A DNA stretch of 64,000 bases from Taeniopygia guttata (GCF_048771995.1 NC_133063.1:10109892-10173891); one strand, 5' to 3'; shown: positions 23,401 to 33,339, counted from the first letter of the stretch. Numbers and translations: made by a program. Notes: generated from the letters alone by a model not told the origin.

Positions 23401-26400
23401 GCTGCAGCAGCTGGGTGAGATTTTGCTGTGCTGCCAGCGATGGGTGTTACGCTGACTACACAGCAGAAAGAGATTTATAAACAAGTTCAAGAACCCCTGC
23501 AGAGAGCAGGTGCAAAACTTCCTGAGAGCCTGGTGAAAGAGTTTGTCAGATGGGTAACAGTAAGTTTTTCGGAGGTAACAGAGAAAGAAGTGACAGAAAG
23601 ACAGTTTTGGAAGCGTGTGGGTGCAGTGTTGAGTGAAAGGACAAAGGCAGGAGATCCCTCAGTGAAAGAAGGTTTTATGAGAATCTTTTTGTTCGTTTAT
23701 GACTTTGTGAAAGAGAGTGCAGACATTCGGGACGCCCGGGGAACAGAAAAGCGTCACATCGCGTCCCCTGTAACCCCCCGCGTCCCCGGCTTTGAAAAAA
23801 CTAACCGCGCAGATGTAGATTCAGTTCCTGACCCTTCTCCATCTCATGATTCCGCTCCCGCAGCTCAAAATCCATGCTTTGCACCCCCCACCCCCCTCGC
23901 GCAGCCACCACAAGATGGAGGCGGACACACGACATTCCCTTCTCCATCCCAGAATTCCTTGCTCCCCGTGCCAGCCCAGAACACACCCCCAGCCCTCGTG
24001 TCCCTCCCTTTGCTCATCCCCAATCCCAGCCTCTCCTCCCTTGCGGCGATTCAGCCCACCGTCCAGCCCTCAGCTCCTCCCCTCGCAGCTCCATCACCAC
24101 CCCCTGCCCCTGCCCCGCTCCACACGGCCCCTCCAGCTGCGGCCACTCCCACACAAGCCGCCCCCCCTCTCGCTCCTGCTTCCCTCAGCACCGGCAGCGC
24201 CGGAGCTGCCAGCTCCGGGACTGTCGGCTCTGGGAAACAGAAACTGGCCAGAGACACCGATCCTCCGTTCATGGCCCCAATGGTGTATAATGCGAGAGGA
24301 CAAAACCCTAGATGGGAGCCCCTTTCATACGACAGTATCAGGGAACTCGGATTTTTGCAAAACAAAACGTGAATTTGGAAAAAGGAGTGAATTTTTTAAG
24401 AGCATTTTAAAAGCTACTCTAGGTTCCAAAACTTTTGTCCCTGCTGATTTGAAACATCTTTTCAGCTGTTTGCTCCCTCAATCTGAATTTAGATTGTGGG
24501 AAAGAACTTGGAAAAGGCTTGCAGGAGACCTCCTTCCAGAGATTTTGCAGAGTCCAACCCATTCCACAGATATAGAGGATGAGAAAATCACCTTAGAACA
24601 TCTAGTGGGTGAGGGTGATTGGAGCCAAGCTGAGAAGCAAGCAGCAGGCATTCCCAGATCAGTGTTAGACCTGTCCAGGGATGCGGCAGAACGTGCATTT
24701 TTTAACATGCCTTCTAAAGAACCTGTCATTTCCTACACCGCTTTAAAGCAGTCTGTTGCAGAGCCGTTCATGGATTTTGTGGATTGAGTGAGAGCTTCAG
24801 TCGAGAAAAGGGTGCAAAATCCAGAGCTCCAAGATCAGCTCACACTAGAAATTGCCACCACAAATGCAAATGAAGCCTGTCAACGAGTCATCCTGGCCCT
24901 TCCAGCATCGCCTCCACCCACACTCGATCAGCTCATTGAGGAGTGCACGAGAAAAGCTACACTAATGACAGAGGACTCAGTGATAAGTCCGCGGGAAAGG
25001 GTGGTTGCTTCAGCAGCAGCAACCCCGAGGACTCCAGGGTCTGCAGGGCCTCCTCCTTCACAAGGGAGGAAAGTGAGAGCAGGGGGAATCTTTTTCCTTT
25101 ATACTGGCAGAGCAAATTGTACCTTTTTCAGAGTTAGTTTACCTTGTTATATGATTTTATCTTTCTTTCAGACTAGCAGAATGTCAATTTCCACATTCCT
25201 GCTCATCGTTTGGTTCCAGAAAATGGCCATCTACCCGTCCACGGTGGATGCGTGGATTGTTCCACAGCCCAAGAAAAATGTGTGGGTCACACTCGCCCAA
25301 GCCTTGAAACAAGATCACATGTGTTTGTCTACTGCTTCAGCAGAAAATACGATGTCCACATGTTTAGTAGGGGTTCCAAGTAAGGGGGATGAGTTCCCAA
25401 TCGGTCTGATCCGCTCGCAAAAGCAGGTGAACGAAAATAAAATACCTGAGGCGGGAGCAGAGTTCTATAGGCACCGAGGGGCTGTAGAACAAGTTAAAAT
25501 ACCAGTGCAAAACCCCCTCATTTTGTGGCAAAAGTGGATCCTACACTTGCCCTCTGCTGAGGGAGAGCCCCAGGAATTAGAACTCCTGGGTTCCGCAAAA
25601 GCTGAATATTGCATTCAATTTGATTTTTTCCCAACCAAAGAAGTAAAACTTTATGAGCAAGTCAAACAGTACAAGGTAGATTTCAGGGCGGGTCAATGGT
25701 GCACAGCTGTCTATAAGCTGAAATTTGCATCCACCACTGATTTCCGTCCCCGCAAGCTGGACAAGGGAGTGTTTCTTATCTGTGGGGACAGAGCATACCC
25801 AGGAATCCCCTCTCGTCTTATCGGAGGTCCATGCACTTTCAGGCATCTGACCCTTGCTTCCCCAAACATGACCCAAATTCCAATCGGGTGAGCAAAAGGT
25901 GAGACAAAAATTACTAAGCGAAGTGCAAGTCAATTTGATGAACATTGTGATGCAGAAATTTACCATTGGGCAAAATCCAAAAGAGTTGCCGTCTCTGTGT
26001 TTTTACCATGGGTTGCGGCAGCAAAAGCATTGAGTGAATTAGGCAGTCTGGAATGCTGGGTGACGAAGCAGGCAAATTTAACATCAGCAGCCCTGGGTGA
26101 CCTCCTAGAAGACGAGGAAATAACCAGAAAGGCTACCCTCCAAAATCGGGCAGCTATTGATTTCCTGCTGTTGGCACATGGTCATGGATGTAAAGAGTTT
26201 GATGGGTTGTGTTGTTTTGATCTGTCATCTAAAGGCCAGAGTGTCCACTCGTCCATTCAGGAAATGAGAAGCCTCATTGGGAGTGTGAAGCAAGAAAATG
26301 AGGATTGGTTTAAGGATCTGTTCAAAGACTGGGACCTTTCTGGGTGGGCAGTGTCTCTTTTAAAAGACATCTTTTACTTTCTAGCTGCACTGTTTTTAGT

Positions 26401-29400
26401 TTTGTTAGCATTTGGGATTCTTAAGCGAATAATCTCCAAGGTCATCACCTCGAAGCCTAAGGCTTCCGCACCTGTTCTCATCGCTGCTGCCGACACGGAG
26501 GGCGATTGGTGGGAAGACGACAAGCAGAAAGACACCGCAGTTAGAGAGACGCAGTTTTACCTTCTCCCAAGGCACCGTTCATCTTATTAAGTAAAGAAGA
26601 GGGAGATGTTGCTATCGCGCTGGCGTGGTAGTGTGGAGGAAGGGATTTAGAAAGGCCTTGGGAATTGGAAACTGAGGCAAAGATACATTTAGGTATGAGG
26701 AAAAGATACATTTATGTATGCCCCATTGTTTCGGGAAAGTTTCGCTTCAGCATCTTTATGTAAACCCCCTTCTCCCCACCCCTGAGCAGTTCCCATTGGA
26801 CCTGACGCCTGGGGTGGTTCTGATGAGCCCATGCTGAACACTGTCTCTATTGTTTAGACCTTATCTCTTCATTTTGCTGTATAAAACTGTATCTGGGCAG
26901 CAGCCCAGGGTCTTTTGTCCCTGCAACCGTTCAGGCAATACAATCTTTCTGGACTGCATACAACTGACCTCTCTTCGTCTCTTTATCTCGACTCCTTGCG
27001 GCGACCGAGGCGCACCGCTGCTCGGACCGTGCTAACCCAGCCGCTGCCTGGTGAGCCCAGTGCAGCGGGACCGCGGCAAACCCCAGTTCCCTGAGGGGAC
27101 AGCTAGCCGGAGGGGTCCCGGGGGGCCGGGGAGGGACGGGGGACAGCCGCAAGTGACCCCCGAAAGCCGCAGATGAACTGCAGGACGAGGACGACACCAG
27201 CACCTCGATGACCCAGTCACAAGACAGGCCACCAGCTGAAGTACCAGCACCAGGAGGCCTGTTGCAACTGCTTCAGGCTCCAAGGGAAGACCTCTGTCTG
27301 CTGGGGAAGGACAGAAAGCAAGGAACCCAGTTGCTGGGACTGCAGCTGGCAGCAAGGTCAGCAGCAGTCTGCTGCATGGCACCAGGCTGTGGGGAAAATG
27401 CTGCCCCTTCGCTGCCATGCTTTGGGTGGTGACCACCCAGCCTCCTGGGGAACTTGGCTTACGGCCATGCTGAACCTGTGGCTGCATATACTGTCCCAGC
27501 ACTGTCCTCTGGGTCTTCACAGGCCTTCAAGTAGGAGCTCTTGAACCCCTCTGCTGCCTGGCCCAGCAATGTGTAGCCTACAGCAGATCCTTGAGACCAT
27601 GTCACATACTCAGGCTGCTCTTCTGCTAAGCCAGCCCTTCAAAGTTGCTGGAAAACTTCAGGGATGTACTGTTTCTTACCAGGTTTTGCACAATCTTCCT
27701 TTTCTTCGCTTCCTCAGCAGCTTGCGAGAGTCTCAGAGCCTTGCTGCACTGCTCTTCTGCCCAGCGGAGCTGTTGAGCCATGTCTTCACATTGCTGCTTG
27801 CTGAAAGATCTTACAGCCAGCAGCTCACGATGAAGGCCCCTCACATCCTCTGCAAACGTGACACACAGGAACAGTCAGAGACTGCACAAGCAGAAGAATC
27901 TGCTGACCTTAAGCCCCTTCAGTTTCAGGCAAGGAGGAACCTGCCCTCAGCTCCTTCACTCCTCACAAGCCCTGCAGACAGAGCTGCCTGTGGCGCGACT
28001 GCACTGGCCAGGGCCATCAGCAGAAACAAAGCGCACGAGGCTCTCACCGAGTATCAGCTCCTTGGCCTGCCTGGCTGTGCGCACTTGGGCTTCCAGGCAG
28101 CTCCTGGCCGTCTCCAGCTCCGATACGTGCTGCTGAGCCTCCAGCAGGCTGCTTTGCAGGCTCTCCTTCTCTGACCTGCAAGTTGTGAAGATGGAGAGCA
28201 ATAGTTCCTGGCACACAGGGCCAGTTTCTCCAGTGTGGCACATCTTAAGATGTGCCTTAAGATCCCTGTACCTTAGGCTGGAAAACAGCTTGCATGGAAG
28301 CTCAGATAAAGCAGGACAATTTTACCACTTCAAATAGCAGAGCAGGCCCCTCCAGGTGACTGGGAAGCCTTGCCTCGTGTCCTAGGCCAGCACAGAAAGC
28401 CCAGCTGAGTTTGAGCTCAATGGACAAAGCTCAAATTGCTGTTGCCTGACTTATCACACACGGGTGGCTGTGCCCACAAAGTCTCTGCAAATGAGCAAAA
28501 GGCCAGCCGCTGCTCACAGCCCTGAGCTCATCAGCACTTCCAAGTCACTCTGCAGGGGGACAGAACAGCGTTCTCCTGGCTGGCCCGTCAATGTTTCATG
28601 CTATTCCTCATGTGCATATAGGTACTTGGCTTGCCAGGAACTCTCTAAGGAAAAGGGACTAAAGGAATTCACCAAACGATAGAGTGAAACCTCCAGCTTC
28701 TAGCAGCATGAGTAGGAATCCTGAACTAGGTTTTTATCTGAACAAGAACTGTCTAGGAAAAGGAGAGACACACAGCCATCCTGCCATTTAAATCATTGGA
28801 AGATCATGAACAAGAACACTTGCTACCTTTCTTTATGGCTAACTACGCCAGCAGTGCCCAAGTGATTTGGCACTCTTTAAAAAAAGGAAGAGGCACCAGC
28901 CAAAGGGACCTTGACAGGTTACAGAAGTGGGTGGACAAGTGGGCAAGTATCAGTGCTCAGCAAGGATCCCTAGAGACTGTAGAGACTGCTGCTGCTGTTG
29001 CTGCTGCTATTAAGCTACTCTAGGTACCGCATCCTACTCCACAAGAGTGAGCTCTCAAGGGTTGCAAAATTTGCAGCATGACCCTCCATCTTCAGCTGAA
29101 GGGTCAGCACCCGACTGACAGCATTCACATGTAAGAGCCTTGAATTTTGAAAATTCCCCGTCAAACTATTTGGCAAGGAAAAACTGATGTTCAGATGCAA
29201 CAAAGGAGAAAGCAAAACCAGAGGGAAACTTCCGATTTCAGGAAACATCTGCACCGTTTCCCTTGTACTCAAGTCAGTGCCAAGTTGGTTTGCTTTGCAC
29301 TTGTCACAGGAATGTGCAAGAGGTCCCAAGCAGGTGCCCAAAAGAGCGTGGAGAGCTTGAGTTGGCAGAAAAATAACATTCAGATCAGAGTGTCGTTTTC

Positions 29401-32400
29401 TTTTTTCTCATGTCTCTTTTCCTCCCCGTCTGAGAAACATCAGGAGAGCACACAGGAGGCGGTAAATCCTGACTGGTGGTAATGCTCACCACTTTTGTAA
29501 TTACAGACTTTCAATAATGTCCCACCCTGGGTCTCCTCCCTGCCTTTACCTGGCTTCTGCCAGCTGCTCTGAAACGCCCCGTAGGTCCCGCTCCGTGGCT
29601 CTCAGTCGGGCTTCCAGGGCAGCGTTCTCTTTCACCAGCGCCGCCTTCTCTCTGCACACCTGGGACAGTGTCTGCCCTGGGAGAGAGAACTCCTGCCGCA
29701 GCTTCTCCAGGCCCCTGTGGGCTGGCCGCTGCGGGCGGCAAACCTGAAAGTGGGGGCAGCATTTTTCAAGTGGAACAACAACAACAGCAACAACACAGGC
29801 TCGGTCCTAGCTTGCTGCCAGAAGCAGCATTCGGCGGGGGGGGGGGTCTGGCTAGGACAAATCCCTCTCCCCACAAGTGCTGCCTAGGAGGAAGGTGAGC
29901 GTACCTTTGGTGCCACCAGAGGAAACGCTTCCTGCAGTAGATCCCTCTGAGGCGGCGTTTCCACCGGGGTCAGTTCTGCCACTTCAAACACCCTCTCTAG
30001 TGAGGAGTGGCACTTTCTCTCAGATGCAGCCAACTCCTTCCATCTGCAACAAGGGGACAGACAAACAAGCCTTTAAGTGCAACACAGTCGCCTTGCAAAA
30101 CCAGCACTACATACCATGCCCCACATAAGGCATCTCAGGCCCTTCCAACAGCCCTCTGCTTCCACCTCAAGAGATGGCTGCAATTCCCTCCCTAGACCTG
30201 CATCTCTCTTTGTCATTCCTTCAGGTGAAAGAGTCGCCACTGAGGAAGTCAAACAAGCTTCCACAAGCCACAGAACACTTCCAGAAAGCTCAGGTACTCT
30301 CAGCATAACAGCTTTCCTGCCTGCTAGGCCCAACACTCCTTTCTGATGCAGTGGGCACTGGACTTGCAAAAGCTTTTCTTTGGCTAAGACACGCTTGCTA
30401 AGTCTAAATGAGCAGTCCCACAATTGCTCCTGCTTTCACTAGCGAAACAAAGAATGAGCCTGCAAGTTACAGCTTGGGGAGGAGGTGGGTACGATTTTCC
30501 CGTTCAATAAGCAAAGGATCCCAAGATGGTTTAGGCTGGCAGGGACCCCAGGAAGCCTCTAGCCCAGAGTTCACCTCCAAGCAATTGGGGTCAGCATCTG
30601 GCCAGGCTGCTCAAGTCTCTATCCACCTGGGGCTTCCAAATTTCAAGGGTGGAATCTGCACATGCTCTCTGAGGCACTTGTTCTGCTGCATGGTTGTCTT
30701 TGCAGGTCAGTGCTTTGCTGTCCTTAAGCCCAGCCTGAACCTCCCTTGCTTTTACGCTGCTCTAGTTCAGAATGCTTTTTGTCAAGGTTCGAGAAGCGAG
30801 TCCCAGGAAGCAGCTTTGCTCTAGGTCGGTCTGCAGCCAGACCTGCCCTGGGCTGCCTTCTCCCGTCTGTGCTGAGCAAGTCAAATAGTGAAAAGCCAAA
30901 TTTGTTCTTTGGTCCTGGACCTCCTAAAGCCCAGCAAGGCCCACCCCTGCTCAGAGAAAGTGAGAAAGCTTAACACGCACCTCAGCTCCCGGGCGCCGCG
31001 CACTCTAGCCGTGCTCTCGTGCCATTCCGCCTTTCCTGCCTGGACCGAGGAGTCCCGACTGGCGAGAACTTCTCCTAGCGGGACCTGCAAGGAATGGGCA
31101 GGGAAAAAGCACAAAGCAGCAATGAGGAGGAGAGAAGTTGGCTCCTGACAGCTGGCAGAAGCAGCAAGCAGAGACACAGCTCACCTGAAGGCAAAATCTA
31201 TTGTGTGGGGCCGTTTAGGCGGTGTTTAGGTGGTGTTTATGTCCCAACTAACTCATGAGTTGCTCTGGAAATGTCTGAGGAGAAGCAGGGAACATTTCCC
31301 TGCCCAGCTCTGGTCAACTGGCTTCCCCTCAGGATTTCAGGCCTTGGAGAGCAGCCAATAGGAACTGCATTCCAGCCCTTCACAGACAGACCTTGTCTCT
31401 GCCATGCAGAGCTGCTCAGAATTCTTCTCAGCAAACTTGGGTCACGTCAAAGTTTAGGGTGTAGCTGCAGTAGTGACTGCAGCTACTTAGATAGGCCATG
31501 GAGAGGGGTAGGTCCCTGCAGGCAACAGTGGCTCCTCCATACCCCACAGGCCTGTGAACTGCGCCTTAGTACCTCTCCCTCTGCTGCCAGCAGGGAGCCC
31601 GCACAGACTCTGCACAAAGGGGCTGACTTTCACACCAGTGGCACTAAAGGGCATTGTGCTACCGCTTATCTCACAGCACGGGAAGTTCAGAGACCCTGAG
31701 AGTGCCAGGAAAATGACGCCTGCATATGAAAGTTCAGATCCCATTTCCCACACGTCAGTGGCTGAGCTGAAGAGCTAGGTCATGGCAGGACTCCAGCCCA
31801 CATCAGCCATCTTCAGCCACTGAGGACAAGTGCTGCCTGCTCAGAAACTTGCATGCAGCTCTGCACTGCACCACAGCTTTGCACTGAAGGAGCTATTTCA
31901 GCCTGCCTACAATCAGCATGCAGCCTCCTGTCTGCAGAGCTTGACTTTCATTAGTGAAAACCTCTTCAGTGGAAAAGGAGGAAACGGATGGAATCCTTTT
32001 GGGAGTGTTCCTGCACACATTGACTTTGGGGACTTTCTTTTGGCCTGCCAGGCTGGTGCTCTACTGCAACAGGCCAAGGCCACAGCTTTCTCCACAATCC
32101 TCAGACACCAGGAATGCCAAGGGTGCCCGTCCCACTCACCGAAGTGCGCACTTGACTCCTTCCTCCTCGGAGTCGACCTGCCGGGAAGAAGGGAAAATGA
32201 ACCAGGGGCTGTTAGAAATCTCTCTGTGCTGAGGAGTCCCACAGAGCAAGTCCAGCCAAGCGGAGAGCGTTTTCCTTTCACAACATCCCTCTGGGAGCAA
32301 CACTTTTTTAGCACAGCCAGCGAGACTGCAGGCCACTAACCTAGGCTGTGTCTACCTTTTGCTCAGCTTTGCCACTAAGGAACCAGAAACTTGGCCGAGA

Positions 32401-33040
32401 AGTTGCAAATTCTTCCTTAGCAGTCCCTGCCTGCATTGGAGCCTGTTGTCCAGCCTGCAGCTAAAGCAGCTGTTTTCTCCTCTCTTTCCTGGACTTGCTT
32501 TTTCTTTTTGTAAATTGCACGCAGCATGTCCCACGCGGTTGCTGTAAACAATTGCCCACCAAAGCTCCCACCAAACCCCTCTTAGCACTTGCAGTTCTGT
32601 TGGGACACAGCACAGGCCCAGCTCCGAGCTTCAGGAGCACGCACCAGCTGCTCGGCACTTTGCCCTTCAGCGCAAAGCCAATCCCTCTTGTAGCACACAC
32701 TGGAGTTGCACTTAGACAGGCACATCCTTAAAGGATGGAATGCAGAAAAAATGCTGCTTTTCCTCAGTTCTGGAGAGAACCAAACCGTTTTTAGAAGGAC
32801 GCCTGCAAATCTCGCCCAGTCTGCATTTGGAAGTTCCCACACCCTGCTAGGCCAGAGACAGCCCCTTTTTAGGCGAAGCTGTTGACAGGAGCTTCACCAA
32901 ACAGATGGCATCTTTATGCCATTTTTGTTTCAATGTGCTGCCCCAAGGAAAAACTTGGATTTACCAGTCAACAGACGAAAAGCTTTCCGAGGAGCCACCA
33001 ATGAAAAGGCGCTGCTGACTGCTCTACGGATTCGCTCCAT
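11414..33040 (-). CDS. Gene A: coiled-coil plus PAK-like kinase, 19 exons
   Basis: Coding exons in transcript order: 33040-32965, 32177-32140, 31084-30981, 30043-29905, 29728-29550, 28175-28048, 27849-27680, 22038-21967, 21641-21519, 21232-21107, 20530-20389, 18219-18156, 17350-17302, 15984-15875, 15107-14990, 14184-14085, 13656-13460, 13128-12994, 11458-11414. Each border has AG/GT and all phases join, giving 2115 bases (704 residues and a stop). The ATG has a strong ACCATGG context. Residues 39-432 contain coiled-coil segments; residues about 440-694 form a PAK-type kinase with all catalytic motifs. No CRIB domain is seen. The last exon encodes [14 protein letters not shown] and stops about 15 residues earlier than B because of local sequence change. 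ERV2 lies in the intron between exons 7 and 8. The model is an inference: coiled-coil and kinase parts could belong to separate transcripts, but phase agreement across 19 exons argues for one gene. Confidence 0.6.
11459..12404 (-). other. Last intron of gene A, left part
   Basis: No exon is recognised between the terminal exon and the CR1 copy. Open frames here, such as a 149-codon plus-strand frame at 12035-12484, show no domain and run into CR1. Confidence 0.4.
12405..12860 (+). mobile_element. CR1 retroposon, 3' part
   Basis: The plus strand reads like the CR1 3' end: GGGCCACAGAAATGACC, then CCTGGAGAAGAG, then CAGGCTGCCCAGAGAGCTGG, then TTCAAGGTCAGCTTGGATGA. It lies in the last intron of gene A, antisense to the gene. 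Confidence 0.75.
12994..13128 (-). CDS. Gene A kinase exon 7 (C-lobe, residues 646-690)
   Basis: 135 bases, phase 0 at both ends, after a TTTTGCTTCAG acceptor and before GTACAAG. It encodes [13 protein letters not shown]...[14 protein letters not shown], which follows the PAK pattern of 'LxLIxxxGxPxL' and 'MDVxxRGSAxELLQ'. The equivalent exon in B is 138 bases. Confidence 0.8.
13460..13656 (-). CDS. Gene A kinase exon 6 (DFG to APE)
   Basis: 197 bases after CTCCTCAG and before GTAAGG. It completes ADFG (D581) and encodes the activation segment [16 protein letters not shown], then [19 protein letters not shown]. The usual PAK activation-loop Thr is Ser here (residue 597). The exon length is the same in A, B and C. 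Confidence 0.85.
14085..14184 (-). CDS. Gene A kinase exon 5 (catalytic loop)
   Basis: 100 bases after TTCTCTCCCAG and before GTGGGT. It encodes [20 protein letters not shown] and [12 protein letters not shown], with the catalytic Asp (563), Lys and Asn of HRDxKxxN intact. Confidence 0.88.
14990..15107 (-). CDS. Gene A kinase exon 4 (hinge and helix D)
   Basis: 118 bases after TCTTGCAG and before GTAAGG. It encodes [19 protein letters not shown] and then [20 protein letters not shown]. It matches the PAK hinge and 'MDGGSL' helix region and has the same length as in B and C. Confidence 0.85.
15875..15984 (-). CDS. Gene A kinase exon 3 (VAIK and helix C)
   Basis: 110 bases after ATTGTAG and before GTCAGT. 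It encodes VAIKVLDLQ, with the ATP-binding Lys474, and [20 protein letters not shown], with the helix-C Glu489. The split last codon gives Ser with the next exon. Confidence 0.85.
16834..16863. repeat. GT/GC microsatellite
   Basis: Alternating GTGTGT with GC interruptions, in an intron of gene A. Confidence 0.75.
17302..17350 (-). CDS. Gene A kinase exon 2 (glycine-rich loop)
   Basis: 49 bases after TGTTTCTAG and before GTAAGT. It encodes [16 protein letters not shown]. With the previous exon it completes GSGGFGTI, a sound GxGxxG loop. Confidence 0.82.
18156..18219 (-). CDS. Gene A kinase exon 1
   Basis: 64 bases after TTTCTTTCAG and before GTGAGT. It encodes [20 protein letters not shown], the lead-in to the kinase domain, comparable to the 'DPKKKYTxxExIG' of PAKs. 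B and C have a 64-base exon at the same place. Confidence 0.78.
20389..20530 (-). CDS. Gene A exon 11, linker before the kinase
   Basis: 142 bases, phase 0 to 1, after GTCCCAG and before GTACGTCC. It encodes a Ser/Ala/Glu-rich linker starting [16 protein letters not shown] and ending QFLHLL. B exon 5 has the same donor context (CTGA|GTACGTCC) and phase. Confidence 0.6.
21107..22038 (-). CDS. Gene A coiled-coil exons 8-10
   Basis: Three phase-0 exons: 22038-21967 (24 codons, [18 protein letters not shown]...), 21641-21519 (41 codons, [18 protein letters not shown]...) and 21232-21107 (42 codons, [19 protein letters not shown]...). All show strong heptad-like Leu/Gln/Glu/Arg spacing expected of coiled coils. 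Short splice-bounded phase-0 exons like these are easily duplicated; relic D keeps a 75-base version of the first. Confidence 0.6.
22328..22333. repeat. ERV2 target-site duplication, left copy (GATGGA)
   Basis: GATGGA precedes the 5' LTR and GATGAA follows the 3' LTR at 27172-27177. The single mismatch fits an older insertion. Confidence 0.75.
22334..22898 (+). mobile_element. ERV2 5' LTR (565 bp)
   Basis: Runs TGTTGC...GCCGCA. The TATAAAA box is at 22607-22613, and the CTGGGC-AGTA-GCCCAG inverted repeat is at 22620-22635. It differs from the 3' LTR at 9 positions by my count (about 1.6%). Confidence 0.9.
22901..22918 (+). other. ERV2 primer-binding site
   Basis: TGGTGCCCAACGTGGGGC, two bases after the LTR. 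It has one C-to-T difference from the lysine-1,2 tRNA site seen in ERV1. Confidence 0.75.
22919..23439 (+). other. ERV2 leader with splice donor
   Basis: GC-rich leader homologous to that of ERV1. A GTAAGT donor lies at 23270-23275, paired with the env acceptor at 25170-25171. Confidence 0.65.
23440..25080 (+). pseudogene. gag: ERV2 gag, frameshifted and stopped
   Basis: Starts MGVTLTTQQ at 23440 and parallels ERV1 gag through the Pro-rich region. A 7-base insertion (GGATTTT, about 24349-24355) shifts the frame and ends the first open frame at 24372. The capsid continues in the other frame, then meets TGA at 24785-24787, where ERV1 has CGA. The rest reaches the same pol-deletion junction as ERV1. 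It is non-functional as read. Confidence 0.8.
25181..26590 (+). pseudogene. env: ERV2 env with one internal stop
   Basis: The env ATG follows a TTTCTTTCAG acceptor. SU and TM are alpharetrovirus-like, with an [11 protein letters not shown] stretch, a CX6CC motif, a membrane span (about 26362-26420) and a tail. TGA at 25889-25891 replaces the CGA of ERV1 and separates SU from TM. Compared with ERV1, env has 39 extra in-frame bases near 25450-25495. The membrane anchor is in frame here, unlike in ERV1. Confidence 0.75.
26593..26606 (+). other. ERV2 polypurine tract
   Basis: AAAGAAGAGGGAGA directly abuts the 3' LTR. Confidence 0.7.
26607..27171 (+). mobile_element. ERV2 3' LTR (565 bp)
   Basis: Matches the 5' LTR except at 9 positions. 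The inverted repeat keeps its stem while its loop differs (AGCA). It is followed by the target copy GATGAA. Confidence 0.9.
27172..27177. repeat. ERV2 target-site duplication, right copy (GATGAA)
   Basis: Five of six bases match the left copy GATGGA at 22328-22333. Confidence 0.7.
27680..28175 (-). CDS. Gene A exons 6 and 7, CEP250/rootletin-like coiled coil
   Basis: Exon 6 is 28175-28048 ([20 protein letters not shown]... to AKELILG) and exon 7 is 27849-27680 ([16 protein letters not shown]... to RKIVQNL). The spacing 'SSLxEAQQxxSxLE...AKExIxGEVRxL' is reminiscent of the centrosomal linker protein CEP250 (C-Nap1) and of rootletin. The codon split at the junction gives Glu. The family call is from memory of the pattern, not from a search. 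Confidence 0.6.
28800..28960 (+). mobile_element. Possible CR1 ORF2 fragment
   Basis: The translation around 28885-28950 contains [18 protein letters not shown], which resembles the 'QRDLDRLEEWA' segment of CR1 ORF2. It is very short. Confidence 0.3.
29550..29728 (-). CDS. Gene A exon 5, coiled coil
   Basis: 179 bases, phase 0 to 2, after CCGCCCGCAG and before GTAAAG. It encodes [20 protein letters not shown] and further heptads ([20 protein letters not shown]), a strongly predicted coiled coil resembling CEP250/rootletin-type repeats. Confidence 0.6.
29905..30043 (-). CDS. Gene A exon 4
   Basis: 139 bases after GTTGCAG and before GTACGC. It encodes [20 protein letters not shown] and an acidic/Pro stretch ending PLVAPK. 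No domain is recognised; it fits the frame between its neighbours. Confidence 0.5.
30515..30790 (-). mobile_element. CR1 3' fragment
   Basis: The plus strand reads as the reverse complement of a CR1 3' end: ATCCCAAGATGGTTTAGGCTGGCAG, AGGGACC and then CTCTAGCCCAG. It lies in the intron between exons 3 and 4 of gene A. Confidence 0.55.
30981..31084 (-). CDS. Gene A exon 3
   Basis: 104 bases, phase 0 to 2, after CCTTGCAG and before GTGCGTG. It encodes [20 protein letters not shown] and ends RGARELR. No domain is recognised. Confidence 0.5.
32140..32177 (-). CDS. Gene A exon 2 (38 bp)
   Basis: 38 bases after CCCGGCAG and before GTGAGT. In frame it encodes an Arg-rich stretch, [12 protein letters not shown]. 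Exon 2 of gene B is also exactly 38 bases in the same phase, which supports both models. Confidence 0.5.
32965..33040 (-). CDS. Gene A exon 1 (MERI leader)
   Basis: The ATG is at 33040 in an ACCATGG context. It encodes [20 protein letters not shown] and then FRLLT, ending on phase 1 before GTAAAT. Gene B exon 1 has the same length (76 coding bases) and a similar start ([15 protein letters not shown]). Confidence 0.6.
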
Positions 33041-33339
33041 GGTTTGAGCAGTGCTGCTCAAGTCCGTAGGCCAGGGGAACAAAAAAAAGGAAACAAACCC
33101 CCTCTTGCACAAGTCCTCAGACACTGCAAGGAAAAAAAGGGGAGAAACAGGACACTTGCACAACTCCACAAACTGTGCAAGAAACTACAGACACAAAAGG
33201 ACACCTGCTGTAATCTGAGAACAGCACAGCTGAGGTGATCCTCCTGCAATGAGCGTGCCAAGAGCTGCTCTGGACGCTGAGGCCTTGCAGGCACCAGGAG
33301 AACCTCCTGCTGAAAGCGCTGTGACCTGGCAGCCCTCTG

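Noticed and set aside
22328-27177. ERV2 as an alternative first exon or promoter of gene A
   Set aside because: It is antisense to gene A, and no splice join from the LTR into a kinase exon can be drawn.
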